Positions 46,797-57,809 of a stretch of DNA of 64,000 bases are shown piece by piece. Positions within the stretch are counted from its first letter, which is position 1; each line of letters starts with the position of its first letter. The notes under the pieces are model-generated. The model was not told the DNA's origin. It did not search any database and worked only from the letters and a program-made list of their open reading frames with translations. The stretch covers positions 62,001 through 126,000 of the forward strand of contig NZ_JAHSTS010000001.1 of assembly GCF_019145435.1 (NCBI RefSeq), written 5' to 3'. Origin of the DNA: Pseudomonas ekonensis (GTDB lineage Bacteria > Pseudomonadota > Gammaproteobacteria > Pseudomonadales > Pseudomonadaceae). Position numbers and translations under genes: made by a program.

Positions 46797-48002
46797 TTAC
46801 TTCGTGATACTGCTCAGAGAAAATGTAGCCCACTCACTCATCAAGGCTCTGCGTTTGTCAAGGAAGTCTGATCGAGAATATGCACCTTCGGTTTGGTCTC
46901 GCTCATCGTGAGCTAATGCTATTTCGCATACTTCTCTAGGATGATTCGTGCATTCATTTGCCCAGTCTCGAAATGTTGATCGGAAACCATGGCGCGTTAT
47001 TTCTTTTTCTCCGATGCTGTGCAGCAGATTTCGAATAGCATTAGCATGCATCACTCCAGATTTTCCATGGCCAGGAAAAAGGAAGCGACTGCTTTCAATT
47101 TTAGGCACTGCTTTGACAAGCGTGATCACTTGTTCGGGTATTGGAATCACAAAAGGCTTGCGCATCTTCATCCGTTCGCCCGGTAGTGACCAGAGCCCAG
47201 CCTGTAGGTCAAACTCATCCCAGCTTGCGAATCGCACCATGTGCGATCGGGCGCCTGTGAGGATGAGGAGCTGTGCTGCGATTGAAGTTGACGTTTCAAT
47301 GCCCTGAAGCGTTGACATCAATGGAGGTATGTCTTGCCAGCGCATTGCCGTGAAGTGCTCTCGTTTCCGTGCTTTTCTTTTCTCGATTCGGCTCAGCAAG
47401 CTGTCTAGGTGACCGCGCCAGCGTGCCGGGTTTTCACCCTGGCGAAGCCCACGGGCCTTTGCAGCATCCAATACCTGCTCTATTTGGCCCCGTACCTCGT
47501 CCGCTGTCCGGGGCTTAACCGACCAGATCGGTTTCAGGACGGCCAGAACTTCCTCAGTTCCGACTTGATCAGCTGAAAGGGAGCCTATGTGCTCGAATGC
47601 ATAGAGTTCTAACTTTCTGAGCCAGCCCTTTCGCCACTTGTCAGACCAGCTACTCCCATGTGCTTCACAGTAGCTCTCGGCAAGCGTTTCGAACTTGATC
47701 CTCTTCGCTTCGCTGGCCTTCTGATGCTCGAGCAAAGCAGCCCGCTCCACGTCACGGGCGTGAAGGGGATCGATGCCGTCCACCAGTTGGCGTCGTTTGG
47801 CAGCGGCGTCCAAGCGCGCTTCTTTCAGGCTGACCGTGGGGTAAGCCCCTAACCCCATTTCTCTACGTCGGCCAGCAAGCTGGAATCTGAGAACCCAAGA
47901 TTTTCGCCCAGTGATTTTCACGACCAGTCGCAGGCCTTCGCCGTCCTCATACGTACCGGGCTCTACCAGATTCTCGACCTGCTTCGGATTTAGCTTTCCC
48001 AT
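46797..48002 (-). CDS. int: Tyrosine integrase, P4 type
   Basis: A 401-residue site-specific recombinase. The N-terminal DUF4102 arm-binding domain is LNPKQVENLVEPGTYEDGEGL and RREMGLGAYPTVSLKEAR. The catalytic domain shows the first Arg in ILTGARSHMVRFASW, the H-x-x-R pair in ITRHGFRSTFRDWA, and the nucleophile Tyr in TEGAYSRSDFLDKRR. The ATG at 48002 has GGAGGACAGA just before it; frames open further upstream do not add family sequence. It sits at the right end of the island next to the 22-bp repeat. It also lacks a neighbouring tRNA. Confidence 0.93.
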   Translation of the reverse strand: MGKLNPKQVENLVEPGTYEDGEGLRLVVKITGRKSWVLRFQLAGRRREMGLGAYPTVSLKEARLDAAAKRRQLVDGIDPLHARDVERAALLEHQKASEAKRIKFETLAESYCEAHGSSWSDKWRKGWLRKLELYAFEHIGSLSADQVGTEEVLAVLKPIWSVKPRTADEVRGQIEQVLDAAKARGLRQGENPARWRGHLDSLLSRIEKRKARKREHFTAMRWQDIPPLMSTLQGIETSTSIAAQLLILTGARSHMVRFASWDEFDLQAGLWSLPGERMKMRKPFVIPIPEQVITLVKAVPKIESSRFLFPGHGKSGVMHANAIRNLLHSIGEKEITRHGFRSTFRDWANECTNHPREVCEIALAHDERDQTEGAYSRSDFLDKRRALMSEWATFSLSSITK

Positions 48003-48474
48003 TCTGTCCTCCGAGGGATGCATATCTGTCCCCCCAGTCGTCCCCCCACATTTATGTCGGATGGCGCAAAACAGAGTTGGACCCCATAAGACGCATGATA
48101 GGCTGAGAGGCCCGTAGATCCTAGGGTCTGACAAAGTGGTTTGGACTGGTGGGGATTTCTTCGGACAAATAAAAAGCCGGCTTGTGGCCGGCTTCTCGGG
48201 GACTGGCTTGGCTTATTTTTGGTAAGCCGCGCCAGCCTTCAAAACGTACACCCGGATCTTGCGTCCGGCTGTGGGACTTGGTCAGACAGTGGTCTGCCGC
48301 GTCGGGCGTCATCCGGGCCGCTGTGCGGGCCGATGCGCTGAGGTGGGGCGCAGGATACTGAGTTTTGCGGGGGATTCCCAGCCCGGAGTGCGGAATAGAG
48401 CGATCCATTCGGGGAAATCCGGCTTTTGTACGGTTTTTCAGGGCCGTATCGCTAACCGGCTCGTTGCCCGGCGC
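48003..48474. other. Intergenic region with right end of the element
   Basis: A 472-bp gap between the integrase start and the S24 repressor stop. It has two C6 runs 12 bp apart (48030-48035, 48042-48047), matching the pair near the left end, and the right 22-bp repeat. On the minus strand, 48213-48278 is a short open frame without a start whose end reads GRKIRVYVLKAGAAYQK, then TAA and the hairpin; it may be the remnant of a gene. No tRNA or known sRNA was recognised. Confidence 0.5.
48170..48191 (-). repeat. attR-like 22-bp direct repeat (complete terminator)
   Basis: Second copy of the 22-bp repeat. Here the flank completes a stem AAGCCGGC-CACAA-GCCGGCTT followed by T-rich DNA on the minus strand, so it is a working terminator for minus-strand transcription coming from the core genome at right. 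This suggests the original attB was that terminator. Confidence 0.6.
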
Positions 48475-49218
48475 TCAGAGGAACGGCACCACCGGCCGGC
48501 GTTTGTTCAGGGTCGACCACCAGAACACCCAGCCCAGCACGTGGATCCGCTGCTCTTCGATCTGGGCGGCGCGGAAGATTTCGTCCGGGTACTGGGCGCT
48601 GTTGTGGCTGCGCAGGCGCAGGGCGTTGCCGGGCATGCGGTGCAGGTACTTGATGCGCAGCATGCCGTCGTGCTCGATGGCGTAGATTTCGCCGTCCACC
48701 ACCTGGGTGAGGCTGCGGTCGATGGCGAGGGCGGAGCCGTCTTCGATCTTCTCGGCCATGCTGTTGCCGACCATGTGGGCGCAGATGGCGTCGGCGTGCT
48801 TGATCTCCAGGGCGTCGAGGTGGCTGCGGGGCAGGCGGAGGGTCTGGTCCGGGTCGCGGATGACGTGGGTCTTGCCGGAGCCGGCGGCGGTGGGGACTTC
48901 CTTGTAGACGGGCAGGGCGATGTCCTGGTGGTCGACCACGGCATAGACGCCGCGCACGGCCTGGGCGTCGAAGGCGTCGCCGGCGTCGGGCGAGCGCACG
49001 CGGGTGGCGTCCTTCGGGCCTTCGCCGGTCTTGAGCCAGTCGCTGTTGACCGACAGCAGGCGCGCGACTTCTTCCATGCGGTAGGCCGGTACGCCGCGGG
49101 TGTACCAGTTATGGATGTTTTGGGCTTCCGTGCCCCAGAACCTGGCGAATCCCGTGGTGGTGATGTTCGCAGCTTCCAGGAGTGCCTTGAATCGTGGACC
49201 GCTAGTGTTCTTTCTCAT
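48475..49218 (-). CDS. LexA/CI-like repressor with S24 peptidase domain
   Basis: A 247-residue regulator. The N-terminal region is a CI-type helix-turn-helix (FKALLEAANITTTGFARFW, TEAQNIHNWYTRGVP). The C-terminal S24 domain has the catalytic Ser in MVGNSMAEKI and Lys in DGMLRIKYL, with a likely self-cleavage region before it. Such proteins are inactivated by RecA during DNA damage (PrtR-like pyocin or prophage control). It lies outside the repeat-bounded element and has core-like base composition. The ATG at 49218 is taken. Confidence 0.85.
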   Translation of the reverse strand: MRKNTSGPRFKALLEAANITTTGFARFWGTEAQNIHNWYTRGVPAYRMEEVARLLSVNSDWLKTGEGPKDATRVRSPDAGDAFDAQAVRGVYAVVDHQDIALPVYKEVPTAAGSGKTHVIRDPDQTLRLPRSHLDALEIKHADAICAHMVGNSMAEKIEDGSALAIDRSLTQVVDGEIYAIEHDGMLRIKYLHRMPGNALRLRSHNSAQYPDEIFRAAQIEEQRIHVLGWVFWWSTLNKRRPVVPFL

Positions 49219-49383
49219 GAACACAGAGTCTACGGCCGTGCCAGAGCGGTTTGAATAAACCGGCCGTTCAAAATGGGCGGCAATTTAAGACCGGATGTAA
49301 GTTGCATTTTGGAAAGTTTAAACAGCCGGCAACCGTGGCGCCTTGTGTTAAACGCGCTGTTGAAAAGCCGGATCGACAGGCAC

Positions 49384-49412
49384 AAAAAACCCCGGATCGA
49401 CCGGGGTTTTCT
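49384..49412 (-). terminator. Intrinsic terminator of ppa
   Basis: Stem CCCCGG with loop TCGA-type, flanked by T-rich DNA on the minus strand (AACCCCGG...CCGGGGTTTTTTG). It lies 13 nt after the ppa stop. Confidence 0.85.
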
Positions 49413-49425
49413 TCAAGCGGTGCGC

Positions 49426-49953
49426 TTAGCCCTTGTAGGCGGCCACCGACTTGGTGATCGCGGCGCGGGCGGCGTCGGCGCCGTCCCAGCCTTCGATCTT
49501 GACCCACTTGCCCTTCTCGAGATCCTTGTAGTTCGCGAAGAAGTGCTCGATCTGCTGGATCAGCAGCGGCGGCAGGTCGGTGTATTCCTTCACGTCAACG
49601 TACAGCTGGGACAGCTTGTCGTGAGGAACGGCAACGACCTTGGCGTCGCCGCCGCCGTCGTCGGTCATGTTCAGGATGCCGACCGGACGGGCGCGGATCA
49701 CCGAACCCGGGGCGACCGGGTAAGGGGTCACGACCAGCACGTCCAGGGGATCGCCGTCGTCGGCCAGGGTGTTCGGGATGTAACCGTAGTTGGCCGGGTA
49801 GAACATCGGGGTGGCCATGAAACGGTCAACGAACAGGCAGTCGCTGTCTTTGTCGATTTCGTATTTGATCGGCGCGTGGTTGGCCGGGATCTCGATCGCG
49901 ACGTAGATGTCGTTCGGCAGGTCTTTGCCAGCCGGGATCTTGCTGTAGCTCAT
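49426..49953 (-). CDS. ppa: Inorganic pyrophosphatase
   Basis: A 175-residue soluble family I pyrophosphatase hydrolysing PPi to phosphate, essential for driving polymer synthesis. Motifs: [20 protein letters not shown], the metal-binding loop [15 protein letters not shown] and [10 protein letters not shown], all intact. Length is typical of the E. coli-type hexameric enzyme. It has its own terminator. Confidence 0.96.
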   Translation of the reverse strand: MSYSKIPAGKDLPNDIYVAIEIPANHAPIKYEIDKDSDCLFVDRFMATPMFYPANYGYIPNTLADDGDPLDVLVVTPYPVAPGSVIRARPVGILNMTDDGGGDAKVVAVPHDKLSQLYVDVKEYTDLPPLLIQQIEHFFANYKDLEKGKWVKIEGWDGADAARAAITKSVAAYKG

Positions 49954-50053
49954 TGGGCGGTGCCCCCGTTAGTTGACCAAAAACACTTGGCCGGATTGAC
50001 CAAAAAGTGGCGGCGATTATAGGCACATTCTGTTGCCGGTGCCACGTGCCGCC

Positions 50054-50866
50054 TCAGTCGTGAGCCTGATAGACCGGGTCGTGCGCCTGAAGTTGCCGCA
50101 GCCTGCCCAACGGATCCTGGCGGTAGAAAAGCCGCAGCTGCGCATACACCTGTGGATAACTCTCGTGCAGCAGGTCCGGGGCGCTGAAAAAGTACTCGCT
50201 GGTGACGGCAAAGAACTCGGCCGGGTTCTCGGCGGCGTAGGGATCGATGGCGGTTTCGGCGTCGGGGTTGCGGTCGAGCTGGCGGTTGAGGTCGTCGTAG
50301 GCCGCCTGCATGACCGTCGCCCAGTCCTTGACCCGCATGTCGGCGTGCAGCGGCGGCAGGCCGTTGGCGTCGCCGTTGAGCATGTCGAGCTTGTGCGCCA
50401 GTTCGTGGATGACCAGGTTGTAGCCTTCCCAGCCGCCGCTGGCCATCACGCCGGGCCAGGCCATGATCACCGGCCCGTGCTGCCAGGCTTCGCCGCTGTG
50501 CTCGGCGTCCCACTCGTGCTCCACGCCGGCGGCGTCGCGGTGGCGCTGGGGGCTGAGGAAGTCGTCGGGGTAGAGGATGATTTCGTGGAAGCCCCGGTAC
50601 CAGTTCAGGTCGCCCAGGTGCAGCAGCGGCAACTGGGCCTGGACGGCGAGCAGCAGGCGCTGTTCCTGGTGCAGTTCGACGCCGGGCAGGGCGGTGAGGT
50701 GCTTGTCCTCGAGGAACAGCACGCTGGCCTCGCGCAGCCAGCGGTCTTCGTCGGTGCCGATGCCGTCGAGGAAACTCAGCTGATGGCGCACCCGTTGCCA
50801 AAGGTCATCGGCAATCGGGTGCCTGGCCAGGATGCGCCGGCGTCGCCAGGCGCTGAGCGACCACAC
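50054..50866 (-). CDS. mtfA: MtfA-like zinc-dependent peptidase (M90)
   Basis: A 270-residue cytoplasmic metallopeptidase. The zinc motif HELAHKLDMLNGDANG holds HExxH, and GYNLVIHELAHKLD plus ENPAEFFAVTSEYFF supply the third ligand region as in MtfA. MtfA of E. coli binds the Mlc glucose repressor and has aminopeptidase activity. The start at 50866 is close to the stop of the dedA gene (50871), so the two are probably co-transcribed. Confidence 0.88.
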   Translation of the reverse strand: MWSLSAWRRRRILARHPIADDLWQRVRHQLSFLDGIGTDEDRWLREASVLFLEDKHLTALPGVELHQEQRLLLAVQAQLPLLHLGDLNWYRGFHEIILYPDDFLSPQRHRDAAGVEHEWDAEHSGEAWQHGPVIMAWPGVMASGGWEGYNLVIHELAHKLDMLNGDANGLPPLHADMRVKDWATVMQAAYDDLNRQLDRNPDAETAIDPYAAENPAEFFAVTSEYFFSAPDLLHESYPQVYAQLRLFYRQDPLGRLRQLQAHDPVYQAHD

Positions 50867-50870
50867 GGGA

Positions 50871-51527
50871 TCAGCGCGAAGCGGCTTTGGAGCCGGCGCC
50901 GCCGAGGCGGCTGCGCACCACGCCGATGATCATCGGCACCAGCGACAGCAGGATGATGCCGACCACCAGCAACGACAGGTTCTTCTTGATGAACGGCACG
51001 TTGCCGAAGAAGTAGCCCAGGGTCACCAGGCCGCCGACCCACAGGACGGTGCCGAACACGCTGAACGCGAAGAAGCGCGGGTAAGGCATCTTCGCCACGC
51101 CGGCGACGAACGGCGCAAACGTGCGGATGATCGGCAGGAAGCGCGCCAGGGTCACGGTCTTGCCGCCGTGCTTGTCGTAGAAGTCGTGGGTCTGCTGCAG
51201 GTAGTCGCGGCGGAAGATTTTCGAGTTCGGGTTGCTGAACAGTTTTTCGCCCGCCGTTCGTCCGATCACGTAGTTGGTGCTGTCGCCGAGGATCGCCGCC
51301 AGCATCAGCAGGCCGCCCAGCAGCACCGGATCCATGCCGCCGCCCGCGGCCACGGCGCCGGCGATGAACAGCAGGGAGTCGCCCGGCAAGAAAGGCATCA
51401 CCACCAGGCCGGTCTCGCAGAAGATCACCATGAACAGGATGGCGTAGATCCAGGTGCCGTAGTTGGTCACCAGCATGTCGAGGTAGACGTCGAGATGCAG
51501 GATCAGGTCGATCGGGTTGAAATCCAT
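50871..51527 (-). CDS. dedA: DedA family membrane protein
   Basis: A 218-residue inner membrane protein of the DedA/Tvp38 family, which flips undecaprenyl phosphate or phospholipids and supports membrane integrity. Motifs: VVMPFLPGDSLLFIAGAVA and the family signature TLARFLPIIRTFAPFVAG. There are about four to five membrane segments. 4 nt before mtfA. Confidence 0.9.
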   Translation of the reverse strand: MDFNPIDLILHLDVYLDMLVTNYGTWIYAILFMVIFCETGLVVMPFLPGDSLLFIAGAVAAGGGMDPVLLGGLLMLAAILGDSTNYVIGRTAGEKLFSNPNSKIFRRDYLQQTHDFYDKHGGKTVTLARFLPIIRTFAPFVAGVAKMPYPRFFAFSVFGTVLWVGGLVTLGYFFGNVPFIKKNLSLLVVGIILLSLVPMIIGVVRSRLGGAGSKAASR

Positions 51528-51586
51528 GTGGGCACCTGTGGTGACGGCCCGACTCGGCAGGCCTGTGCGGATGACTTCGTGAAAGG

Positions 51587-51609
51587 CTACACGCGGGTGT
51601 AGTTTTTCT
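51587..51609 (+). terminator. Hairpin with T-run upstream of dedA
   Basis: Stem CTACAC/GTGTAG, loop GCGG, followed by TTTTTCTT on the plus strand. No plus-strand gene ends here, so it may limit antisense transcription or form part of the dedA leader region. Function uncertain. Confidence 0.4.
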
Positions 51610-51700
51610 TACAAGCCGGAAAGGTCGGGATTATACGGTTTGAGACGTGAAAAGCGTGTTGGTTTTGTAGCGGGGAATGTCGGGGTGTGAGGAATTGTCA

Positions 51701-51729
51701 GGCAGGGGGCGCTGTGCGGGCCCCCTGCC
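51701..51729 (-). terminator. GC-rich hairpin after the GNAT gene
   Basis: Perfect 9-bp arms GGCAGGGGG and CCCCCTGCC with a 11-nt loop, 16 nt beyond the GNAT stop. No T-run follows on the minus strand, so termination is only plausible. Confidence 0.4.
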
Positions 51730-51745
51730 TTCACCGGCGGATTGT

Positions 51746-52207
51746 TCAGAGCTCGTCGCTGATCGGCAGCACGTAGTTCTTGAACTCGGTGTCTTCCTTG
51801 AAGCCGATGGACTCGTAGGTTTTCTGCGCCACTTCGTTGTTGCTGCTGGTGGACACGCGCATGCGCACGGCCTGGGTGTCCTTGGCCATTTTCTTGGCCG
51901 TGCGGATCAGGTTGTCGGCCACCAGTTGCCGGCGGGCGTCTTCGGCGACGTAGATGTCGTTGAGGATCCACACGCGCTTGAGCGACAGCGAAGAGAAGCT
52001 CGGGTAGAGCTGGCAGAAGCCCATCAGTTTGCGGTCGTCGTCATCGGCCAGGGCCAGGTAGATCACCGACTCCTTGCGCCGCAGGCGCTTTTCCAGGAAG
52101 GCCCGGGACGAGTCCGGATAAGGCAGCGAGCCGTAGAACTCGCGGTATTTGACGAACAACGGGGTCAGCAGATCCAGGTGTTCGAGGGTCGCTTGGATAA
52201 TCCGCAT
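51746..52207 (-). CDS. GNAT family N-acetyltransferase
   Basis: A 153-residue acetyltransferase-fold protein. The acetyl-CoA-binding region is LNDIYVAEDARRQLVADNLIRTA, and the C-terminus has the usual NEVAQKTYESIGFKED. Substrate unknown; small molecule or protein N-terminal acetylation are possible. The gene stands alone between dedA and eutC. Confidence 0.85.
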   Translation of the reverse strand: MRIIQATLEHLDLLTPLFVKYREFYGSLPYPDSSRAFLEKRLRRKESVIYLALADDDDRKLMGFCQLYPSFSSLSLKRVWILNDIYVAEDARRQLVADNLIRTAKKMAKDTQAVRMRVSTSSNNEVAQKTYESIGFKEDTEFKNYVLPISDEL

Positions 52208-52323
52208 GGTAGGTCTCGTCCTTCAATTGGCTGTCTTCACGTGCGCTGACGGCAATGGGAAACCCGGGCGGCCGTGCGTCGATCCTGCCTCAAACCGACG
52301 CGCAAAGGCAATGCGGAAACGGT

Positions 52324-53157
52324 TCAGGCCGGGGGCGGATCCAGCAGGAAATTGCTTTTCATGTCCGTTCCGTCTTCCGACTCCAAGGTTTGCACCTGCG
52401 CCTCGTCCTTCAGGTTCACGCCCGACAGCTGCCGTCGGCAGGCTTCGCGCATCAGGTACAGCAAACGGTGGGCCGCCATGCCGTAGCTCAAGCCCTCCAG
52501 ACGCACGTTGGAGATGCAGTTGCGGTAGGCATCGGTGAGGCCGACCTTAGGATTGTAGGTGAAATATAAACCCAGGCTGTCCGGCGAACTGAGGCCCGGG
52601 CGCTCTCCGATCAGCATCACCACCATTTTGGCGCCCAGCAACTGGCCGATCTCGTCGCCGATGGCCACGCGGCCCTGTTCCACCAGGATCACCGGTGCGC
52701 ATGACCATCCGTCGGCGCTCATCTGCTCCTCCAGGCGCGTGAGGAACGGCACGGTGTGGCGATGGACGGCCAGTGCCGAGAGGCCGTCGGCGACGACGAT
52801 GGCCAGGTCGACGCCGCCGGGATGGGCGCCGGCGTATTCGCGCAGGGCCTGCGCCGACGGTTCGCTGAGCCTGCGCCCGAGGTCCGGGCGTTGCAGGTAG
52901 CTGTGGCGGTCGCTCGCGGCGCTGTGCAGCAGCAGGCTGTCGCGCCCGCGTCCGTTCAGTTGCCCGGCGAGCCCGGCGTGGTCGAAGGGCAGGTGCACCG
53001 CGTCCCGGGCCTGGGCGTGGGCGAACTGGAAGTCCAGCTGCGCGCGGGTCGGCAGGCTGGTGCCGGTGCGGCCCAGGGCGATGCGCGCAGGGGTCAGGTT
53101 GCGCAGGGCCAGCCAGGGGTTTTGCGGATCGACGGGCGGTTTTTCCATGAGGCTCAT
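52324..53157 (-). CDS. eutC: Ethanolamine ammonia-lyase light chain
   Basis: A 277-residue small subunit of the adenosylcobalamin-dependent enzyme that splits ethanolamine into acetaldehyde and ammonia. Landmarks: [51 protein letters not shown] and [21 protein letters not shown]. It overlaps eutB by 4 nt (ATGA). The start at 53157 is the one that gives this overlap. Last gene of the ethanolamine operon. Confidence 0.95.
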   Translation of the reverse strand: MSLMEKPPVDPQNPWLALRNLTPARIALGRTGTSLPTRAQLDFQFAHAQARDAVHLPFDHAGLAGQLNGRGRDSLLLHSAASDRHSYLQRPDLGRRLSEPSAQALREYAGAHPGGVDLAIVVADGLSALAVHRHTVPFLTRLEEQMSADGWSCAPVILVEQGRVAIGDEIGQLLGAKMVVMLIGERPGLSSPDSLGLYFTYNPKVGLTDAYRNCISNVRLEGLSYGMAAHRLLYLMREACRRQLSGVNLKDEAQVQTLESEDGTDMKSNFLLDPPPA

Positions 53158-54548
53158 CCCAGTTGCGCCAGCGCCTGGCGGAAGGCCGGCGGCAGTTGGT
53201 TGCCGAAGCGGACGGTGCCGTCCGCCTGGGTGAAGATGCCCATGTTCGCCAGCCACTGCTCGAATTCCGGCGCCGGCTTCAGGCCCAGGGTCTGGCGGGC
53301 GTAGAGGGCGTCGTGGAAGGAGGTGGTCTGGTAATTGAGCATGATGTCGTCGGAGCCGGGGATGCCCATGATGAAGTTGATCCCGGCCACGCCCAGCAGG
53401 GTCAGCAGGGTGTCCATGTCGTCCTGGTCGGCTTCGGCGTGGTTGGTGTAGCAGATGTCGCAGCCCATCGGCACGCCCAGAAGCTTGCCGCAGAAGTGGT
53501 CTTCGAGGCCGGCGCGGATGATCTGCTTGCCGTTGTAGAGGTATTCCGGGCCGATGAAGCCGACGACGGTGTTCACCAGGAACGGCTTGAAGTGCCGCGC
53601 CACGGCGTAGGCCCGGGTCTCGCAGGTCTGCTGGTCGACGCCGTGGTGGGCGTTGGCCGACAGCGCGCTGCCCTGGCCGGTCTCGAAATACATCAGGTTC
53701 TGCCCCAGGGTGCCGCGGTTCAGGCTCAGGCCGGCTTCGTAGCCTTCCTGCAGCACGTTGAGGTTGATGCCGAAACTGGCGTTGGCCGCTTCGGTGCCGG
53801 CGATGGACTGGAACACCAGGTCCAGCGGCACGCCCCGGTTGATCGCCTCGATGGAGGTGGTGACGTGGGTCAGCACGCAGGCCTGGGTGGGGATGTCGTA
53901 GCGCTGGATGATGGCGTCGAGCATTTCCAGCATCGCGCAGATCGAGGCGATGCTGTCGGTGGCGGGGTTGATGCCGATCATGGCGTCGCCGTTGCCGTAC
54001 AGCAGGCCGTCGAGGATGCTCGCGGCGATGCCGGCGGGCTCGTCCGTCGGGTGGTTGGGCTGCAGGCGCGTGGACAAGCGTCCGCGCAGGCCCAGGGTGC
54101 CGCGGAACTTCGTGACCACGCGGATCTTCTGCGCCACCAGCACCAGATCCTGCACGCGCATGATTTTCGACACGGCGGCGGCCATCTCCGGGGTCAGGCC
54201 GGGGGCGAGGGCGCGCAGGCTGGCTTCGTCGGCCGCCTCGCTGAGCAGCCAGTCGCGAAAGCCTCCGACGGTGAGGTGGCTGACGGCGGCGAAGGCCTGT
54301 CTGTCGTGGCTGTCGATGATCAGCCGGGTGACTTCGTCGGATTCGTAAGGGATCAGCGCTTCCTGGAGGAAGTGCGTGAGCGGGATGTCGGCCAGCGCCA
54401 TCTGCGCGGCCACCCGTTCGCCGTCGTTGAGCGCGGCGACCCCGGCCAGGAAGTCGCCGGAGCGGGCGGGGCTGGCCTTGGCCATCACGTCCTTGAGGCT
54501 GTCGAAGCGGTAGGTCTGGGCGCCGACGGTATGGGCGAATGCGGCCAT
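53154..54548 (-). CDS. eutB: Ethanolamine ammonia-lyase heavy chain
   Basis: A 464-residue large subunit with a TIM-barrel active site that binds substrate and B12. Conserved pieces: [61 protein letters not shown] segment and [21 protein letters not shown]. The start at 54548 ([16 protein letters not shown]) is the usual N-terminus. A 9-bp hairpin (54622-54646) lies between eat and eutB and could weaken read-through. Confidence 0.95.
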   Translation of the reverse strand: MAAFAHTVGAQTYRFDSLKDVMAKASPARSGDFLAGVAALNDGERVAAQMALADIPLTHFLQEALIPYESDEVTRLIIDSHDRQAFAAVSHLTVGGFRDWLLSEAADEASLRALAPGLTPEMAAAVSKIMRVQDLVLVAQKIRVVTKFRGTLGLRGRLSTRLQPNHPTDEPAGIAASILDGLLYGNGDAMIGINPATDSIASICAMLEMLDAIIQRYDIPTQACVLTHVTTSIEAINRGVPLDLVFQSIAGTEAANASFGINLNVLQEGYEAGLSLNRGTLGQNLMYFETGQGSALSANAHHGVDQQTCETRAYAVARHFKPFLVNTVVGFIGPEYLYNGKQIIRAGLEDHFCGKLLGVPMGCDICYTNHAEADQDDMDTLLTLLGVAGINFIMGIPGSDDIMLNYQTTSFHDALYARQTLGLKPAPEFEQWLANMGIFTQADGTVRFGNQLPPAFRQALAQLG

Positions 54549-54654
54549 GGGGCGCGTTCCTCCTGAATCTGTGGATGACTCTGTTCCCTGCGGGAGGGAC
54601 TGCATGCACTTCTATAAGGCAGGCACCGGGCGCGCGGCCCGGTGCCGGTGCGTC

Positions 54655-56025
54655 TCACACACCTTCGAGCATAGCGTCCGCCGGCGCCTCGGAACGTTGC
54701 TTGGCGGTCAACTGGAAGTACAGGTAACCGGCGGCCATGAACCCGAGGAACACGCAGCCGATCAGGGCGTTGAACCATGCCATCGCCAGCAGGCAGACCA
54801 CCGCCAGGAACAGCGCGATGGCCGGCACCACCGGATAGCCCGGCGCGCGGAAGGTGCGCTCCAGGTTCGGTTCGGTGCGGCGCAGCTTGAACAGGCTGAG
54901 CATGCTGATGATGTACATCACGATGGCGCCGAACACCGACATGGTGATCATCGCGGCCGTCAGGCTCATGCCTTGCAGGTTGACCAGGCCGTCGCTGTAG
55001 ATCGCGGCGATGCCGATGACGCCGCCGGCGATGATCGCCCGGTGCGGGGTCTGGAAGCGCGACAGTTTGGCCAGCCCCTTGGGCAGGTAGCCCGCGCGGG
55101 CGAGGGCGAAGAACTGGCGCGAATAGCCGAGGATGATCCCGTGGAAGCTCGCCACCAGGCCGAACAGGCCGATCCACACCAGCATGTGCATCCAGGTCGA
55201 GTTGTTGCCCACCACCGCCTTCATCGCCTGGGGCAGCGGGTCGTTGATGTTCGACAACTGGCGCCAGTCGCCGACGCCGCCGGCCATCACCATCACGCCG
55301 ATGGCGAGGAACACCAGGGTCAGGATCCCGCTGACGTAGGCCCGCGGAATCGTGCGTTTCGGGTCCTTGGCTTCCTCGGCCGCCATGGCCGCGCCTTCGA
55401 TGGCGAGGAAGAACCAGATCGCGAACGGGATGGCGGCGAAGATCCCCGGCACCGAGGCCAGGCTGAACTCGTTGGCGCCGGACCAGCCGTTGAGCACGAA
55501 GTTGCTGAAGCTGAAGCCCGGCGCGACCACGCCCATGAACACCAGCAATTCGGCCACCGCCAGCACGGTGACCACCAGTTCGAAGGTGGCGGCGATGCTG
55601 ACGCCGAGGATGTTCAGGGTCATGAACACGAAGTACGCGCCGACCGCCGCGACTTTCGGGTCGAGCCCCGGATATTGCACGTTGAGGTAGGCGCCGATGG
55701 CCATGGCGATGGCCGGCGGGGCGAACACGAATTCGATCAGGGTGGCGATCCCGGCGATCAGCCCGCCTTTCTCGCCGAAGGCCCGGCGGCTGTAGGCGAA
55801 CGGTCCGCCCGCGTGGGGGATGGCGGTGGTCAGCTCGGTGAAACTGAAGATGAAACAGGTGTACATGGTCGCGACCATCAGGGCCGTGACCAGAAAGCCC
55901 AGGGTGCCGGCGGTGCCCCAGCCGTAGCTCCAGCCGAAGTACTCGCCGGAAATCACCAGGCCGACGGCGATGCCCCACAGGTGCAGGGTGCCGAGGGTGG
56001 GTTTGAGCTGTGTGGTGGAAGTCAT
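54655..56025 (-). CDS. eat: Ethanolamine permease
   Basis: A 456-residue APC-superfamily importer with about 12 membrane helices. It starts MTSTTQLKPTLGTLHLWGIAVGLVISG and has AGGPFAYSRRAFGEKGGLIAG and EGAAMAAEEAKDPKRTIPRAY, as in ethanolamine permeases. The ATG at 56025 follows GAGAGGACTT. It imports ethanolamine for EutBC, encoded just downstream. Confidence 0.93.
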   Translation of the reverse strand: MTSTTQLKPTLGTLHLWGIAVGLVISGEYFGWSYGWGTAGTLGFLVTALMVATMYTCFIFSFTELTTAIPHAGGPFAYSRRAFGEKGGLIAGIATLIEFVFAPPAIAMAIGAYLNVQYPGLDPKVAAVGAYFVFMTLNILGVSIAATFELVVTVLAVAELLVFMGVVAPGFSFSNFVLNGWSGANEFSLASVPGIFAAIPFAIWFFLAIEGAAMAAEEAKDPKRTIPRAYVSGILTLVFLAIGVMVMAGGVGDWRQLSNINDPLPQAMKAVVGNNSTWMHMLVWIGLFGLVASFHGIILGYSRQFFALARAGYLPKGLAKLSRFQTPHRAIIAGGVIGIAAIYSDGLVNLQGMSLTAAMITMSVFGAIVMYIISMLSLFKLRRTEPNLERTFRAPGYPVVPAIALFLAVVCLLAMAWFNALIGCVFLGFMAAGYLYFQLTAKQRSEAPADAMLEGV

Positions 56026-56161
56026 AAGTCCTCTCTTCACTTTTTTTATTGTTCGGTCTGTTGGACTTTCGGGTGTGGCGCTTGCTGGGAAAATCCTGGA
56101 TGACGGGTACGCAAGGGCCGTGCCAGAGCGGCCAGGCCTTGGGTGAAGGGTCATTCAGGAT

Positions 56162-56221
56162 GCCTCGCGGGCGTGCCCGCGAGGCGGTCGGGAAGGCGGC
56201 ACCGGAGTTGCGGCGCCGCCC
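56162..56221 (-). terminator. Hairpin cluster after the aldehyde dehydrogenase gene
   Basis: Two stems follow the stop at 56228: GGCGGC/GCCGCC (56196-56221) and GCCTCGCGGG/CCCGCGAGGC with a 4-nt loop (56162-56185). No T-run is present. They may slow transcription between the dehydrogenase and eat, or be REP-like elements. Confidence 0.4.
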
Positions 56222-56227
56222 CCGTTT

Positions 56228-57748
<1,521 letters not shown>

Positions 57749-57809
57749 GATCGTTTCTCCTTGCTTTTGTATTTGTCGGGAGGCGCATGTGCGCTTGCTT
57801 TAAGCGTAG

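Larger units (their letters stand above)
39106..48191. mobile_element. Integrative element (P4-type integrase island), about 9.1 kb
   Basis: The element is bounded by a perfect 22-bp direct repeat beginning TAAAAAGCCGGC and ending TGTGGCCGG, and has a P4-type tyrosine integrase just inside its right end. Inside are AlpA, a YfjJ/Gp2-like protein, a methyltransferase and DUF262/HEPN genes, all more AT-rich than the flanks. Both ends also share C-rich pairs spaced 12 bp, possible integrase arm sites. The right copy of the repeat forms a complete terminator hairpin, so insertion would preserve it. The darT-darG operon lies just outside the left repeat. Confidence 0.72.

Noticed and set aside
48192..48474. 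tRNA or tmRNA gene as target of the integrase
   Set aside because: No T-loop GTTCRANNC, acceptor pairing or CCA-end was found on either strand beside either repeat; the site is a terminator hairpin.
48475..49218. S24 repressor as part of the integrative element
   Set aside because: It lies outside the right direct repeat and its base composition matches the core genome.
54622..54646. Terminator between eat and eutB
   Set aside because: A good 9-bp stem but no T-run on the minus strand; eutBC need to be transcribed from the upstream sigma-54 promoter.
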